From NCBI RefSeq assembly GCF_042852765.1, contig NZ_AP031414.1: a DNA stretch of 64,000 nt, one strand, 5' to 3'. Shown here piece by piece: positions 57,822-64,000 of the stretch (within the stretch, counting starts at the first letter, position 1; each line of letters begins with the position of its first letter). Origin of the DNA: Schaedlerella glycyrrhizinilytica_A (lineage in GTDB: Bacteria > Bacillota > Clostridia > Lachnospirales > Lachnospiraceae). The translations under genes and the position numbers were made by a program. The notes under the pieces are model-generated. The model saw only the letters and a list, made by a program, of their open reading frames with translations. It was not told the DNA's origin and did not search any database.

Positions 57822-58820
57822 ATGGGATTTATTGATGAGATCAAAGCAAGAGCAAAAGCAGATGTAAAGACGATCGTGCTTCCGGAGACAGAAGACGAGA
57901 GAACTTATAAGGCAGCGGAAGCCGTACTGAAAGAGGGAACTGCAAAGCTGATTCTTGTAGGAAGCAAGGAAGAGATCGAGAAAAACGGAGCCGGTTATGA
58001 TCTTACAGGCGCACAGATCGTAGATCCTGCGACAAATGACAAGACGGAAGCATATATTGCGAAGCTTGTAGAACTGAGACAGAAAAAAGGTATGACAGAA
58101 GAACAGGCAAGAGAACTGCTTCTGAACAACTATTTATATTACGGTGTTATGATGGTAAAAATGGGAGATGCAGACGGAATGGTTTCGGGTGCATGCCATT
58201 CCACAGCAGATACACTGCGTCCGTGTCTGCAGATTTTGAAGACCAAACCGGGAACAAAGCTTGTTTCCGCATTCTTCGTAATGGTTGTTCCGGACTGCGA
58301 GATGGGAGCAGAGGGAACATTTGTATTCGGAGATTCCGGTCTGGAACAGAATCCGGATCCGGAAAAACTTGCACATATCGCAGTTTCTTCCGCAGCATCA
58401 TTTGAACTGCTGACAGGAAAAGAGGCCGCAGTCGCAATGCTTTCCCACTCCACAAAAGGAAGTGCAAAGCATGCGGATGTAGACAAAGTCGTAGAAGCTA
58501 CCAAGATTGCAAAAGAGCTTGCACCGGAACTGAAATTAGACGGAGAACTGCAGCTTGACGCGGCGATCGTACCGTCTGTCGGAGAGTCAAAAGCTCCGGG
58601 AAGCCCGGTTGCAGGACATGCCAACGTATTGATCTTCCCGGATCTGGATGCCGGAAATATCGGATACAAACTGGTACAGAGACTGGCAAAAGCGGAAGCT
58701 TACGGACCGCTGACACAGGGAATCGCAGCTCCGGTCAACGATCTGTCCCGCGGATGCAGTGCAGAAGATATCGAAGGTGTCATTGCGATCACAGCCGTAC
58801 AGGCTCAGGCACAGAACTAA
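57822..58820 (+). CDS. pta: Phosphate acetyltransferase
   Basis: Converts acetyl-CoA and phosphate to acetyl phosphate. The 332-residue protein is the short, single-domain form. Conserved stretches: IVLPETEDERTYKAA near 18, DGMVSGACHSTADTLRP near 118, and PGSPVAGHANVLIFPDLDAGNIGYKLVQR near 265. The ATG at 57822 follows AGGTGG; the frame stays open upstream but without a start site. It lies 72 bases before ackA; the two give acetate and ATP, the expected main energy step in this kind of organism. Confidence 0.97.
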   Translation: MGFIDEIKARAKADVKTIVLPETEDERTYKAAEAVLKEGTAKLILVGSKEEIEKNGAGYDLTGAQIVDPATNDKTEAYIAKLVELRQKKGMTEEQARELLLNNYLYYGVMMVKMGDADGMVSGACHSTADTLRPCLQILKTKPGTKLVSAFFVMVVPDCEMGAEGTFVFGDSGLEQNPDPEKLAHIAVSSAASFELLTGKEAAVAMLSHSTKGSAKHADVDKVVEATKIAKELAPELKLDGELQLDAAIVPSVGESKAPGSPVAGHANVLIFPDLDAGNIGYKLVQRLAKAEAYGPLTQGIAAPVNDLSRGCSAEDIEGVIAITAVQAQAQN

Positions 58821-58892
58821 AAAAATTATCCGGAATGGATGAGGAACTTAGAACGGTTCCTATAAAGAATGATATGTGGAGGATATAGAAAA

Positions 58893-60083
58893 ATGAACGT
58901 ATTAGTTATCAATTGCGGAAGTTCATCATTGAAATTCCAGTTAATCAATTCTGACACAGAGGCAGTTCTGGCAAAGGGACTTTGCGAGAGGATCGGGATC
59001 GACGGAAGACTGACATATCAGCCGGCAGGCGGAGAAAAAGAAATTTTCGAGAAAGCAATGCCGACTCATACCGAAGCGATCCAGTTTGTGATCGATGCTC
59101 TGACGAATGAAAAGACAGGAGTCGTAAAGAGCCTGAACGAGATCGGAGCTGTCGGACATCGTGTCGTACACGGCGGAGAGAAATTTGCGCAGTCGGTTGT
59201 GATCACCGAGGAAGTAAAGAAAGCAGTTACAGAATGTAACGATCTGGCGCCGCTTCACAATCCTGCCAACCTGATCGGTGTAGAAGCATGTGAGAAGCTG
59301 ATGCCGAACACACCGATGGTCGCAGTATTTGATACCGCTTTCCACCAGACAATGCCGGAAAAAGCATATATGTACGGACTTCCGTATTCTTATTATGAAA
59401 AATATAAAGTAAGACGTTATGGTTTCCACGGAACAAGCCACAGCTTTGTGTCCAAACGGGCGGCAGAGATTGCAGGTGTTCCGTATGACCAGACAAAAAC
59501 GATCGTCTGCCACCTTGGAAACGGGGCAAGCGTATCTGCCGTATTAAACGGAAAATCTGTGGATACTTCCATGGGACTGACTCCGCTGGAGGGACTTGTC
59601 ATGGGAACACGTTCCGGTGATATTGACCCGGCGATCCTGGAATTCATCGCAAAGAAAGAGAATCTGGATATTGAGGGACTGATGAAAGTCCTGAATAAAG
59701 AATCTGGCGTATACGGACTTTCCAACGGTGTGTCCAGTGATTTCCGTGACCTGACTGCCGCAGCGGCAGAGGGACAGAAACCGGCACAGATCGCACTGGA
59801 AGTATTTGCATACCGTGTGGCAAAATATGTCGGTGCGTATACTGCTGCAATGAACGGTGTGGACAATATCGTATTTACGGCGGGAATCGGAGAGAATGTC
59901 GTGCAGGTTCGCGAAGAAGTCTGCCGGTACCTCGGATTCCTCGGAATCGAGATCGACAACGAAAAGAATGCGATCCGCGGAGAAGAAGTTGTGATCTCCA
60001 CTCCGGATTCCAAAGTGAAAGTTATGGTTGTTCCGACCAACGAGGAGCTTGCGATCGCTCGCGAGACCGTAGCGCTTTTATAA
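58893..60083 (+). CDS. ackA: Acetate kinase
   Basis: Makes acetate and ATP from acetyl phosphate and ADP. The 396-residue protein starts with NVLVINCGSSSLKFQ and contains HRVVHGGEKF near 94, RRYGFHGTSHS near 178 (catalytic His), HLGNGASV near 207 and the adenosine site GIGENV near 327. ATG at 58893 follows TGGAGGA. It shares codon restraint with pta, in keeping with high expression. Confidence 0.98.
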   Translation: MNVLVINCGSSSLKFQLINSDTEAVLAKGLCERIGIDGRLTYQPAGGEKEIFEKAMPTHTEAIQFVIDALTNEKTGVVKSLNEIGAVGHRVVHGGEKFAQSVVITEEVKKAVTECNDLAPLHNPANLIGVEACEKLMPNTPMVAVFDTAFHQTMPEKAYMYGLPYSYYEKYKVRRYGFHGTSHSFVSKRAAEIAGVPYDQTKTIVCHLGNGASVSAVLNGKSVDTSMGLTPLEGLVMGTRSGDIDPAILEFIAKKENLDIEGLMKVLNKESGVYGLSNGVSSDFRDLTAAAAEGQKPAQIALEVFAYRVAKYVGAYTAAMNGVDNIVFTAGIGENVVQVREEVCRYLGFLGIEIDNEKNAIRGEEVVISTPDSKVKVMVVPTNEELAIARETVALL

Positions 60084-60122
60084 TCGGCTATTACGAAAAA
60101 ATCAAAATGTGATAATTTCATA

Positions 60123-60150
60123 TTGACAAACACATTTTACATGATATAAT
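60123..60150 (+). promoter_or_regulatory. Promoter of yceD-rpmF
   Basis: TTGACA at 60123-60128 and a perfect TATAAT at 60145-60150, 16 bases apart. Confidence 0.75.
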
Positions 60151-60178
60151 AGTTTAGGTGTGAATAGGAGTAATAGCA

Positions 60179-60706
60179 ATGGTGATTAACCTATCAGACG
60201 TATTGTCAGAGCAGCATAAACCGATTGATGTGACAGTATCTTTTGAATTGGAAGAGATCCGTATGAAGAGCGGTGTGTTTCCGATCGTTGAAAAAGATCC
60301 GGTACATGTCAGGGTATCTCACAGGAAGAACAAGGAACTGGAGATTCAGGCAGAGACACGTGTGTCAGCCTTGATTCCATGTGACAGATGCTTAAGTGAG
60401 GTGAAAGAGGAGATTTCGCTTTGTTTTACGAAGCAGGTTGACCTTGGCACATCGGATGCTGAGCTGCCAGAGGGATTCGACGAATCCAACTTTATTGACG
60501 GATATTATCTTGACGTGGACAAAATGCTCTATAACGAGATATTGGTGGGATGGCCGACAAAAGTTCTTTGCAGTGAAGACTGTAAGGGCATTTGCAGCGT
60601 TTGTGGTCAGAATCTAAATGAGGGTACCTGTGACTGTGAAGACACAGGACTTGACCCAAGAATGTCAGTTGTCCGTGATCTGTTTAAGAATTTTAAGGAG
60701 GTGTAA
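60179..60706 (+). CDS. yceD: YceD family protein (DUF177)
   Basis: A 175-residue protein of the DUF177 family, almost always encoded right before rpmF and linked to large-subunit assembly or rRNA metabolism. A metal-binding site is likely: Cys pairs in PCDRCLSEV near residue 64 and CSEDCKGICSVCGQNL near 126-140. AGGAG eight bases before the start. It is separated from rpmF by three bases. Confidence 0.92.
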   Translation: MVINLSDVLSEQHKPIDVTVSFELEEIRMKSGVFPIVEKDPVHVRVSHRKNKELEIQAETRVSALIPCDRCLSEVKEEISLCFTKQVDLGTSDAELPEGFDESNFIDGYYLDVDKMLYNEILVGWPTKVLCSEDCKGICSVCGQNLNEGTCDCEDTGLDPRMSVVRDLFKNFKEV

Positions 60707-60709
60707 CCT

Positions 60710-60889
60710 ATGTCTATCTGTCCAAAGAATAAATCTTCAAAAGCTAGAAGAGATAAGAGAAGAGCTAACTGGAAGATGAGCGCTCCGAATCTGGTGAAGT
60801 GCCCGAAGTGCGGAGAACTTATGATGCCTCACAGAGTATGTAAGGCATGCGGCAGCTACAATAAAAAAGAAATCATAGCTGTTGACTAA
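60710..60889 (+). CDS. rpmF: Ribosomal protein L32
   Basis: A 59-residue basic protein starting MSICPKNKSSKARRDKRRAN, the standard L32 opening, with a four-Cys zinc ribbon (CPKCG at about 31-35 and CKACG at about 46-50). AAGGAGGTG precedes it. This is the zinc-binding (C+) form of L32. It is cotranscribed with yceD and followed by a terminator. Confidence 0.97.
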   Translation: MSICPKNKSSKARRDKRRANWKMSAPNLVKCPKCGELMMPHRVCKACGSYNKKEIIAVD

Positions 60890-60900
60890 GAATGACGGTG

Positions 60901-60938
60901 AAAATGCAGAGAACCCGAGTGGTTGCTCTGCATTTTTT
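60901..60938 (+). terminator. Terminator after rpmF
   Basis: AAAATGCAGAG at 60901-60911 pairs with CTCTGCATTTT at 60926-60936; the inner AACC/GGTT also pairs. Confidence 0.9.
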
Positions 60939-60958
60939 GTATAGGTGACGAGCCAAAG

Positions 60959-61016
60959 TCCGGGCTTGCCGAGACCTTGGCGACTGCTTACGATCCCGGA
61001 ATGTGCCTTTTGGCAC
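60959..61016 (+). other. Possible RNA structure upstream of plsX
   Basis: CCGGG at 60960 can pair with CCCGG at 60995, with GCC/GGC inside, and a second hairpin GTGCC-TTTT-GGCAC lies at 61003-61016. It does not match a known riboswitch by eye. The plsX promoter lies downstream of it. Confidence 0.3.
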
Positions 61017-61052
61017 TTTATATTTTTCATGTGTGGGAACCGTCTTTTGTTC

Positions 61053-61081
61053 TTGATTTTTAGAGGGATGTTTAGTAGAAT
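61053..61081 (+). promoter_or_regulatory. Promoter of plsX
   Basis: TTGATT at 61053-61058 and TAGAAT at 61076-61081, 17 bases apart. Confidence 0.6.
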
Positions 61082-61109
61082 TAATAGAAGCAGCAAAGGA
61101 GGAAAAAAG

Positions 61110-62138
61110 ATGTCCGAGATGACGGTAGTTGCACTGGATGCCATGGGCGGTGACAATGCCCCGGGAGAGATGATAAAAGGTGCAGTTGAGGCAGTGCGGA
61201 AGCGCAGCGATATGAAAGTGTTATTGGTAGGGAAGCAGGATCTGATCGAGGAGGCGCTCGCAGGATATACATATCCGAAAGAGCAGATCGAAGTGGTGCA
61301 TGCATCAGAGGTGATCGAGACGGCAGAGCCGCCGGTGCTTGCGATCCGCAGAAAGAAAGATTCGTCTCTTGTGAAAGCGATGCAGCTTGTGAAGAATAAA
61401 GAGGCGGATGCGCTTGTTTCCGCGGGCAGTTCGGGAGCAATCCTTGTAGGCGGTCAGGTGCTTGTAGGCAGGATCCCGGGAGTGAACCGGGCGCCGTTAG
61501 CCCCGTTGATCCCGACGGCAAAGGGAATGTCACTTTTGATCGACTGCGGGGCAAATGTCGATGCCAGACCGGCACATCTTGTCCAGTTCGCAAAGATGGG
61601 TTCTATTTATATGGAACATGTGATCGGAAAGAAGAATCCGACGGTAGGGATCGTCAACATCGGAGCGGAGGAAGAAAAAGGAAATGCGCTCGTGAAGGAG
61701 ACGTTCCCGCTTCTGAAAGCGTGCAAAGATATCAACTTTGTGGGAAGCGTGGAAGCGAGGGAGATTCCGTCCGGAGCTGTGGACGTGGTAGTCTGTGAAG
61801 CGTTTGTAGGAAACGTGATCCTGAAATTATACGAGGGAGTCGGGGCAACATTGATCCGGAAAGTGAAAGACGGTATGATGGCAACCTTGCGTTCGAAGAT
61901 CGGAGCGCTTCTTGTAAAACCGGCATTAAAGGCTACATTAAAAGATTTTGACGCCAGTGAATACGGCGGAGCGCCGCTTTTGGGATTGAACGGGCTGGTT
62001 GTCAAGACACACGGAAGCTCCAAAGCGAAAGAAGTGTGTAATTCCATTATTCAGTGCGCGGCATTTAAAGAACAGCAGATCAGTGAGAAGATCCGTATAT
62101 CGATCGAAGCTGCGTCAGAAGAAAAAAAGGAAGATTAA
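61110..62138 (+). CDS. plsX: Phosphate acyltransferase PlsX
   Basis: Makes acyl phosphate from acyl-ACP for phospholipid synthesis. The 342-residue protein starts with VVALDAMGGDNAPGEM, the family hallmark, and contains GSSGAILVG near 108 and DCGANVDARPAHLVQFA near 150. AAAGGAGG seven bases before 61110 fixes the start; the longer upstream frame crosses the promoter. It lies next to acpP, whose product carries its substrate. Confidence 0.96.
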   Translation: MSEMTVVALDAMGGDNAPGEMIKGAVEAVRKRSDMKVLLVGKQDLIEEALAGYTYPKEQIEVVHASEVIETAEPPVLAIRRKKDSSLVKAMQLVKNKEADALVSAGSSGAILVGGQVLVGRIPGVNRAPLAPLIPTAKGMSLLIDCGANVDARPAHLVQFAKMGSIYMEHVIGKKNPTVGIVNIGAEEEKGNALVKETFPLLKACKDINFVGSVEAREIPSGAVDVVVCEAFVGNVILKLYEGVGATLIRKVKDGMMATLRSKIGALLVKPALKATLKDFDASEYGGAPLLGLNGLVVKTHGSSKAKEVCNSIIQCAAFKEQQISEKIRISIEAASEEKKED

Positions 62139-62159
62139 ATCGGGAAAGGAATCAAAGTC

Positions 62160-62390
62160 ATGGAATTTGAAAAATTACAGAAAATCATTGCAGAGGTTAT
62201 GAATGTTTCAGAGGAGGAGATCCGTCCGGAGACAACATTTGTAGATGATCTGGGAGCGGATTCTCTTGATGTATTCCAGATTATCATGGGAATCGAGGAA
62301 GAATTTGATATTGAGATCGACAACGAGGAAGCTGAGAAGATCAAGACCGTACAGGATGCGGCAGATCAGATCAGAAAAGTTGTAGAATAA
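62160..62390 (+). CDS. acpP: Acyl carrier protein
   Basis: A 76-residue acidic carrier. Ser35 in GADSLDVF receives the phosphopantetheine arm. The usual length and helix pattern are present. It lies 21 bases behind plsX and ends at a hairpin terminator before rnc. Confidence 0.97.
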   Translation: MEFEKLQKIIAEVMNVSEEEIRPETTFVDDLGADSLDVFQIIMGIEEEFDIEIDNEEAEKIKTVQDAADQIRKVVE

Positions 62391-62413
62391 TGAATGGATA
62401 GAATGTGAACCGG

Positions 62414-62435
62414 AAAAGCCCTTGGAGGGCTTTTT
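62414..62435 (+). terminator. Terminator between acpP and rnc
   Basis: AAAAGCCCT-TGG-AGGGCTTTT followed by T; it precedes the rnc start by 25 bases, so rnc and smc would depend on readthrough or a promoter not recognised here. Confidence 0.82.
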
Positions 62436-62460
62436 CGATTTGATGAGAAAGGAACGGTCG

Positions 62461-63150
62461 ATGAGAGAAAGATTAAAGGAACTGGAAGCGCGGATCGGGT
62501 ATGAGTTCCAGGACGTATCCTTGTTGGAGCGGGCGCTGAGACATAGTTCTTTCACGAATGAAAAACGTATGCCGAAGCAGGAATGTAACGAACGGCTTGA
62601 ATTTCTGGGAGACGCAGTGCTGGAATTGGTGTCCAGTGAATTTTTATTTAAAGAATATCCGAAAGTTTCAGAGGGGGAACTGACAAAGACGCGTGCAAGT
62701 ATGGTATGCGAGCCATCGCTTGCTTTTTGCGCCAGAGATATCGATCTGGGGAAGTACCTGCTTCTCGGAAAAGGTGAAGAGGCGACCGGCGGCCGGCAGA
62801 GAGATTCTGTGACGTCAGACGCAATGGAAGCATTGATCGGCGCGATTTACCTGGACAGTGGTTTTACTAATGCAAAAGAGTTTATCCATAAGTTTATTTT
62901 ATCGGATCTTGAAGATAAGAAACTCTTTTTCGATAGCAAGACTATTTTGCAGGAGATCGTGCAGGCAAAGGGAAAAGAAGCGGTGAACTATCGCTTGACG
63001 GGAGAAGACGGACCGGATCATAACAAAGTATTCTCAGTCAATGCGGAGATCGGCGGAGTTTCTTATGGGAGCGGAAAAGGACGTTCCAAGAAAGCAGCGG
63101 AGCAGGAGGCGGCTTACCGTGCGATTCTGCGATTGAAAAAAGAACAGTAA
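62461..63150 (+). CDS. rnc: Ribonuclease III
   Basis: Cleaves double-stranded RNA in rRNA and mRNA maturation. The 229-residue protein has the catalytic signature ERLEFLGDAVLELV at 44-57, the second acidic site in DAMEALIGAIYLD near 122, and a dsRNA-binding domain at about 157-229. The ATG at 62461 is preferred since AAAGGA lies nine bases upstream, while the longer frame begins inside the terminator hairpin. It is followed 13 bases later by smc, the usual order. Confidence 0.96.
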   Translation: MRERLKELEARIGYEFQDVSLLERALRHSSFTNEKRMPKQECNERLEFLGDAVLELVSSEFLFKEYPKVSEGELTKTRASMVCEPSLAFCARDIDLGKYLLLGKGEEATGGRQRDSVTSDAMEALIGAIYLDSGFTNAKEFIHKFILSDLEDKKLFFDSKTILQEIVQAKGKEAVNYRLTGEDGPDHNKVFSVNAEIGGVSYGSGKGRSKKAAEQEAAYRAILRLKKEQ

Positions 63151-63163
63151 GAACAGGTGAGTT

Positions 63164-64000
63164 ATGTATTTAAAGAGTATTGAAGTACAGGGATTTAAGT
63201 CCTTTGCAAACAAGATCAAATTTGAGTTTCACGAGGGGATCACCGGAATCGTCGGACCGAACGGAAGTGGAAAAAGCAACGTTGCCGACGCGGTACGCTG
63301 GGTGCTCGGAGAGCAGAGAGTGAAACAGCTTCGGGGCGGCACGATGCAGGATGTCATTTTCTCGGGAACAGAGAACCGAAAGCCACTCAGCTATGCTTCC
63401 GTTGCGATCACGCTGAATAATTCGGATCATCAGCTTCCGGTGGACTATGAGGAAGTGACGGTCACAAGAAAGCTGTACCGTTCGGGAGAAAGTGAATATC
63501 TGATCAACGGAGCCTCCTGCCGTCTGAAAGATATCAATGAGATGTTCTATGATACCGGTATTGGTAAAGAGGGATATTCGATCATCGGACAGGGGCAGAT
63601 CGATAAGATCTTAAGCGGAAAACCGGAAGAGAGGCGGGAGCTTTTCGACGAGGCTGCCGGAATCGTAAAGTTTAAGCGCAGAAAAGCATTGTCTCTGAAA
63701 AAACTGGATGAGGAACGACAGAACTTAACCCGTGTCAATGATATTTTATCGGAGTTGGAAAAACAGATCGGACCACTTCAGAAGCAGTCCGAGGTGGCAA
63801 GAGAATATTTGAAAAAGAAAGAAGAACTGAAGACGTTTGATATCAATATGTTTCTGCTGGAGACAGAACGTCTTCGGGAGCTGACCCGAGGGATTGAAGA
63901 GAAACTTCAGTTGGCGACGGACGAATTGAGCGAGGCGGGCATCCGGTATGAGGAGATGAAAGCCGAGTACGAGGCGATCGAGGAAGAAGTGGAGGAAATC
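63164..64000 (+). CDS. smc: Chromosome segregation protein SMC, partial
   Basis: Chromosome condensation ATPase of the SMC-ScpAB complex. Only the first 279 codons are in the window; the frame is open to the last base. Visible are the start MYLKSIEVQGFKSFANK, Walker A GPNGSGKSN at 31-39, the Q-loop region SIIGQGQIDKILSGKPEERR near 145 and the start of the N-terminal coiled coil from about 165. The hinge, second coil and C-terminal ATPase half lie beyond the window. Confidence 0.97.
   Translation, partial: MYLKSIEVQGFKSFANKIKFEFHEGITGIVGPNGSGKSNVADAVRWVLGEQRVKQLRGGTMQDVIFSGTENRKPLSYASVAITLNNSDHQLPVDYEEVTVTRKLYRSGESEYLINGASCRLKDINEMFYDTGIGKEGYSIIGQGQIDKILSGKPEERRELFDEAAGIVKFKRRKALSLKKLDEERQNLTRVNDILSELEKQIGPLQKQSEVAREYLKKKEELKTFDINMFLLETERLRELTRGIEEKLQLATDELSEAGIRYEEMKAEYEAIEEEVEEI

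Overview
The window reads as a stretch of chromosome from a low-to-moderate GC, spore-forming, anaerobic Firmicute, most likely a gut Lachnospiraceae (the Dorea / Mediterraneibacter / Clostridium scindens neighbourhood). The basis is the gene content and style: SpoIIM- and SpoVB-like sporulation proteins, RNase Y, LuxS, Pta/AckA acetate formation, clostridial PurB, an exonuclease-dead PolA, strong AGGAGG ribosome sites, and vegetative promoters with 17-base spacers. The genus is an inference; no rRNA is present. No CRISPR array, intact transposon, prophage or rRNA operon is visible. One tRNA (Leu, anticodon CAA) is present.

Layout. 0-3.5 kb: the end of an unknown gene, a TPR-like protein, and a polar amino-acid ABC importer (binding lipoprotein, permease, ATPase). 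3.6-6.0 kb: purC-purB. 6.0-10.9 kb: an anchored leucine-rich-repeat surface protein, gltX, and a UvrD-type helicase, with a convergent DUF1292 gene whose terminator lies inside the helicase gene. 11.2-14.7 kb: an orphan sugar-binding lipoprotein, an alpha-amylase-family protein that has lost its catalytic residues, and a DUF5662 protein. 14.7-18.2 kb: luxS, divergent from a histidine phosphatase, followed by two apparent remnants of a LytTR two-component system, a GH43 glycosidase and a truncated membrane gene. 18.2-21.1 kb: an ABC exporter pair under a palindrome-rich promoter, and mgsA. 21.3-27.5 kb: SOS-controlled recA-recX, rny, a Nudix hydrolase, spoIIM and a SpoVB-like flippase. 27.5-31.6 kb: iscR-iscS-iscU-mnmA plus a PHP phosphatase. 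31.6-36.8 kb: lower glycolysis (gap, pgk, tpiA, gpmI).

36.8-40.0 kb is a visibly A+T-rich accessory segment. It holds a MerR regulator with a classic 19-base-spacer palindromic promoter, an XRE regulator, and a divergent pair encoding a zinc-ribbon membrane protein and a lipoprotein, each with duplicated extracellular domains. Two identical dyads (TTGCA-N6-TGCAA) lie between the XRE gene and that pair. This is the best candidate in the window for a little-described system. 40.0-44.1 kb is a purine salvage unit: a GntR regulator, an NCS2 purine permease and adenine deaminase, with the same operator in front of the regulator and the permease.

44.2-64 kb returns to core genes: a TrmB regulator with lysA, tRNA-Leu, aroE, a HAD phosphatase, polA-coaE-MBL hydrolase, the ACT/PFL pair, degV, tmcAL, mgtE, pta-ackA, and the conserved yceD-rpmF-plsX-acpP-rnc-smc cluster, cut by the window end inside smc.

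Across the window, at least two intergenic spots (40.74 and 54.89 kb) carry hairpins built from the same arms (AGCGTC-NN-TGTACAA), which suggests a dispersed palindromic repeat family.
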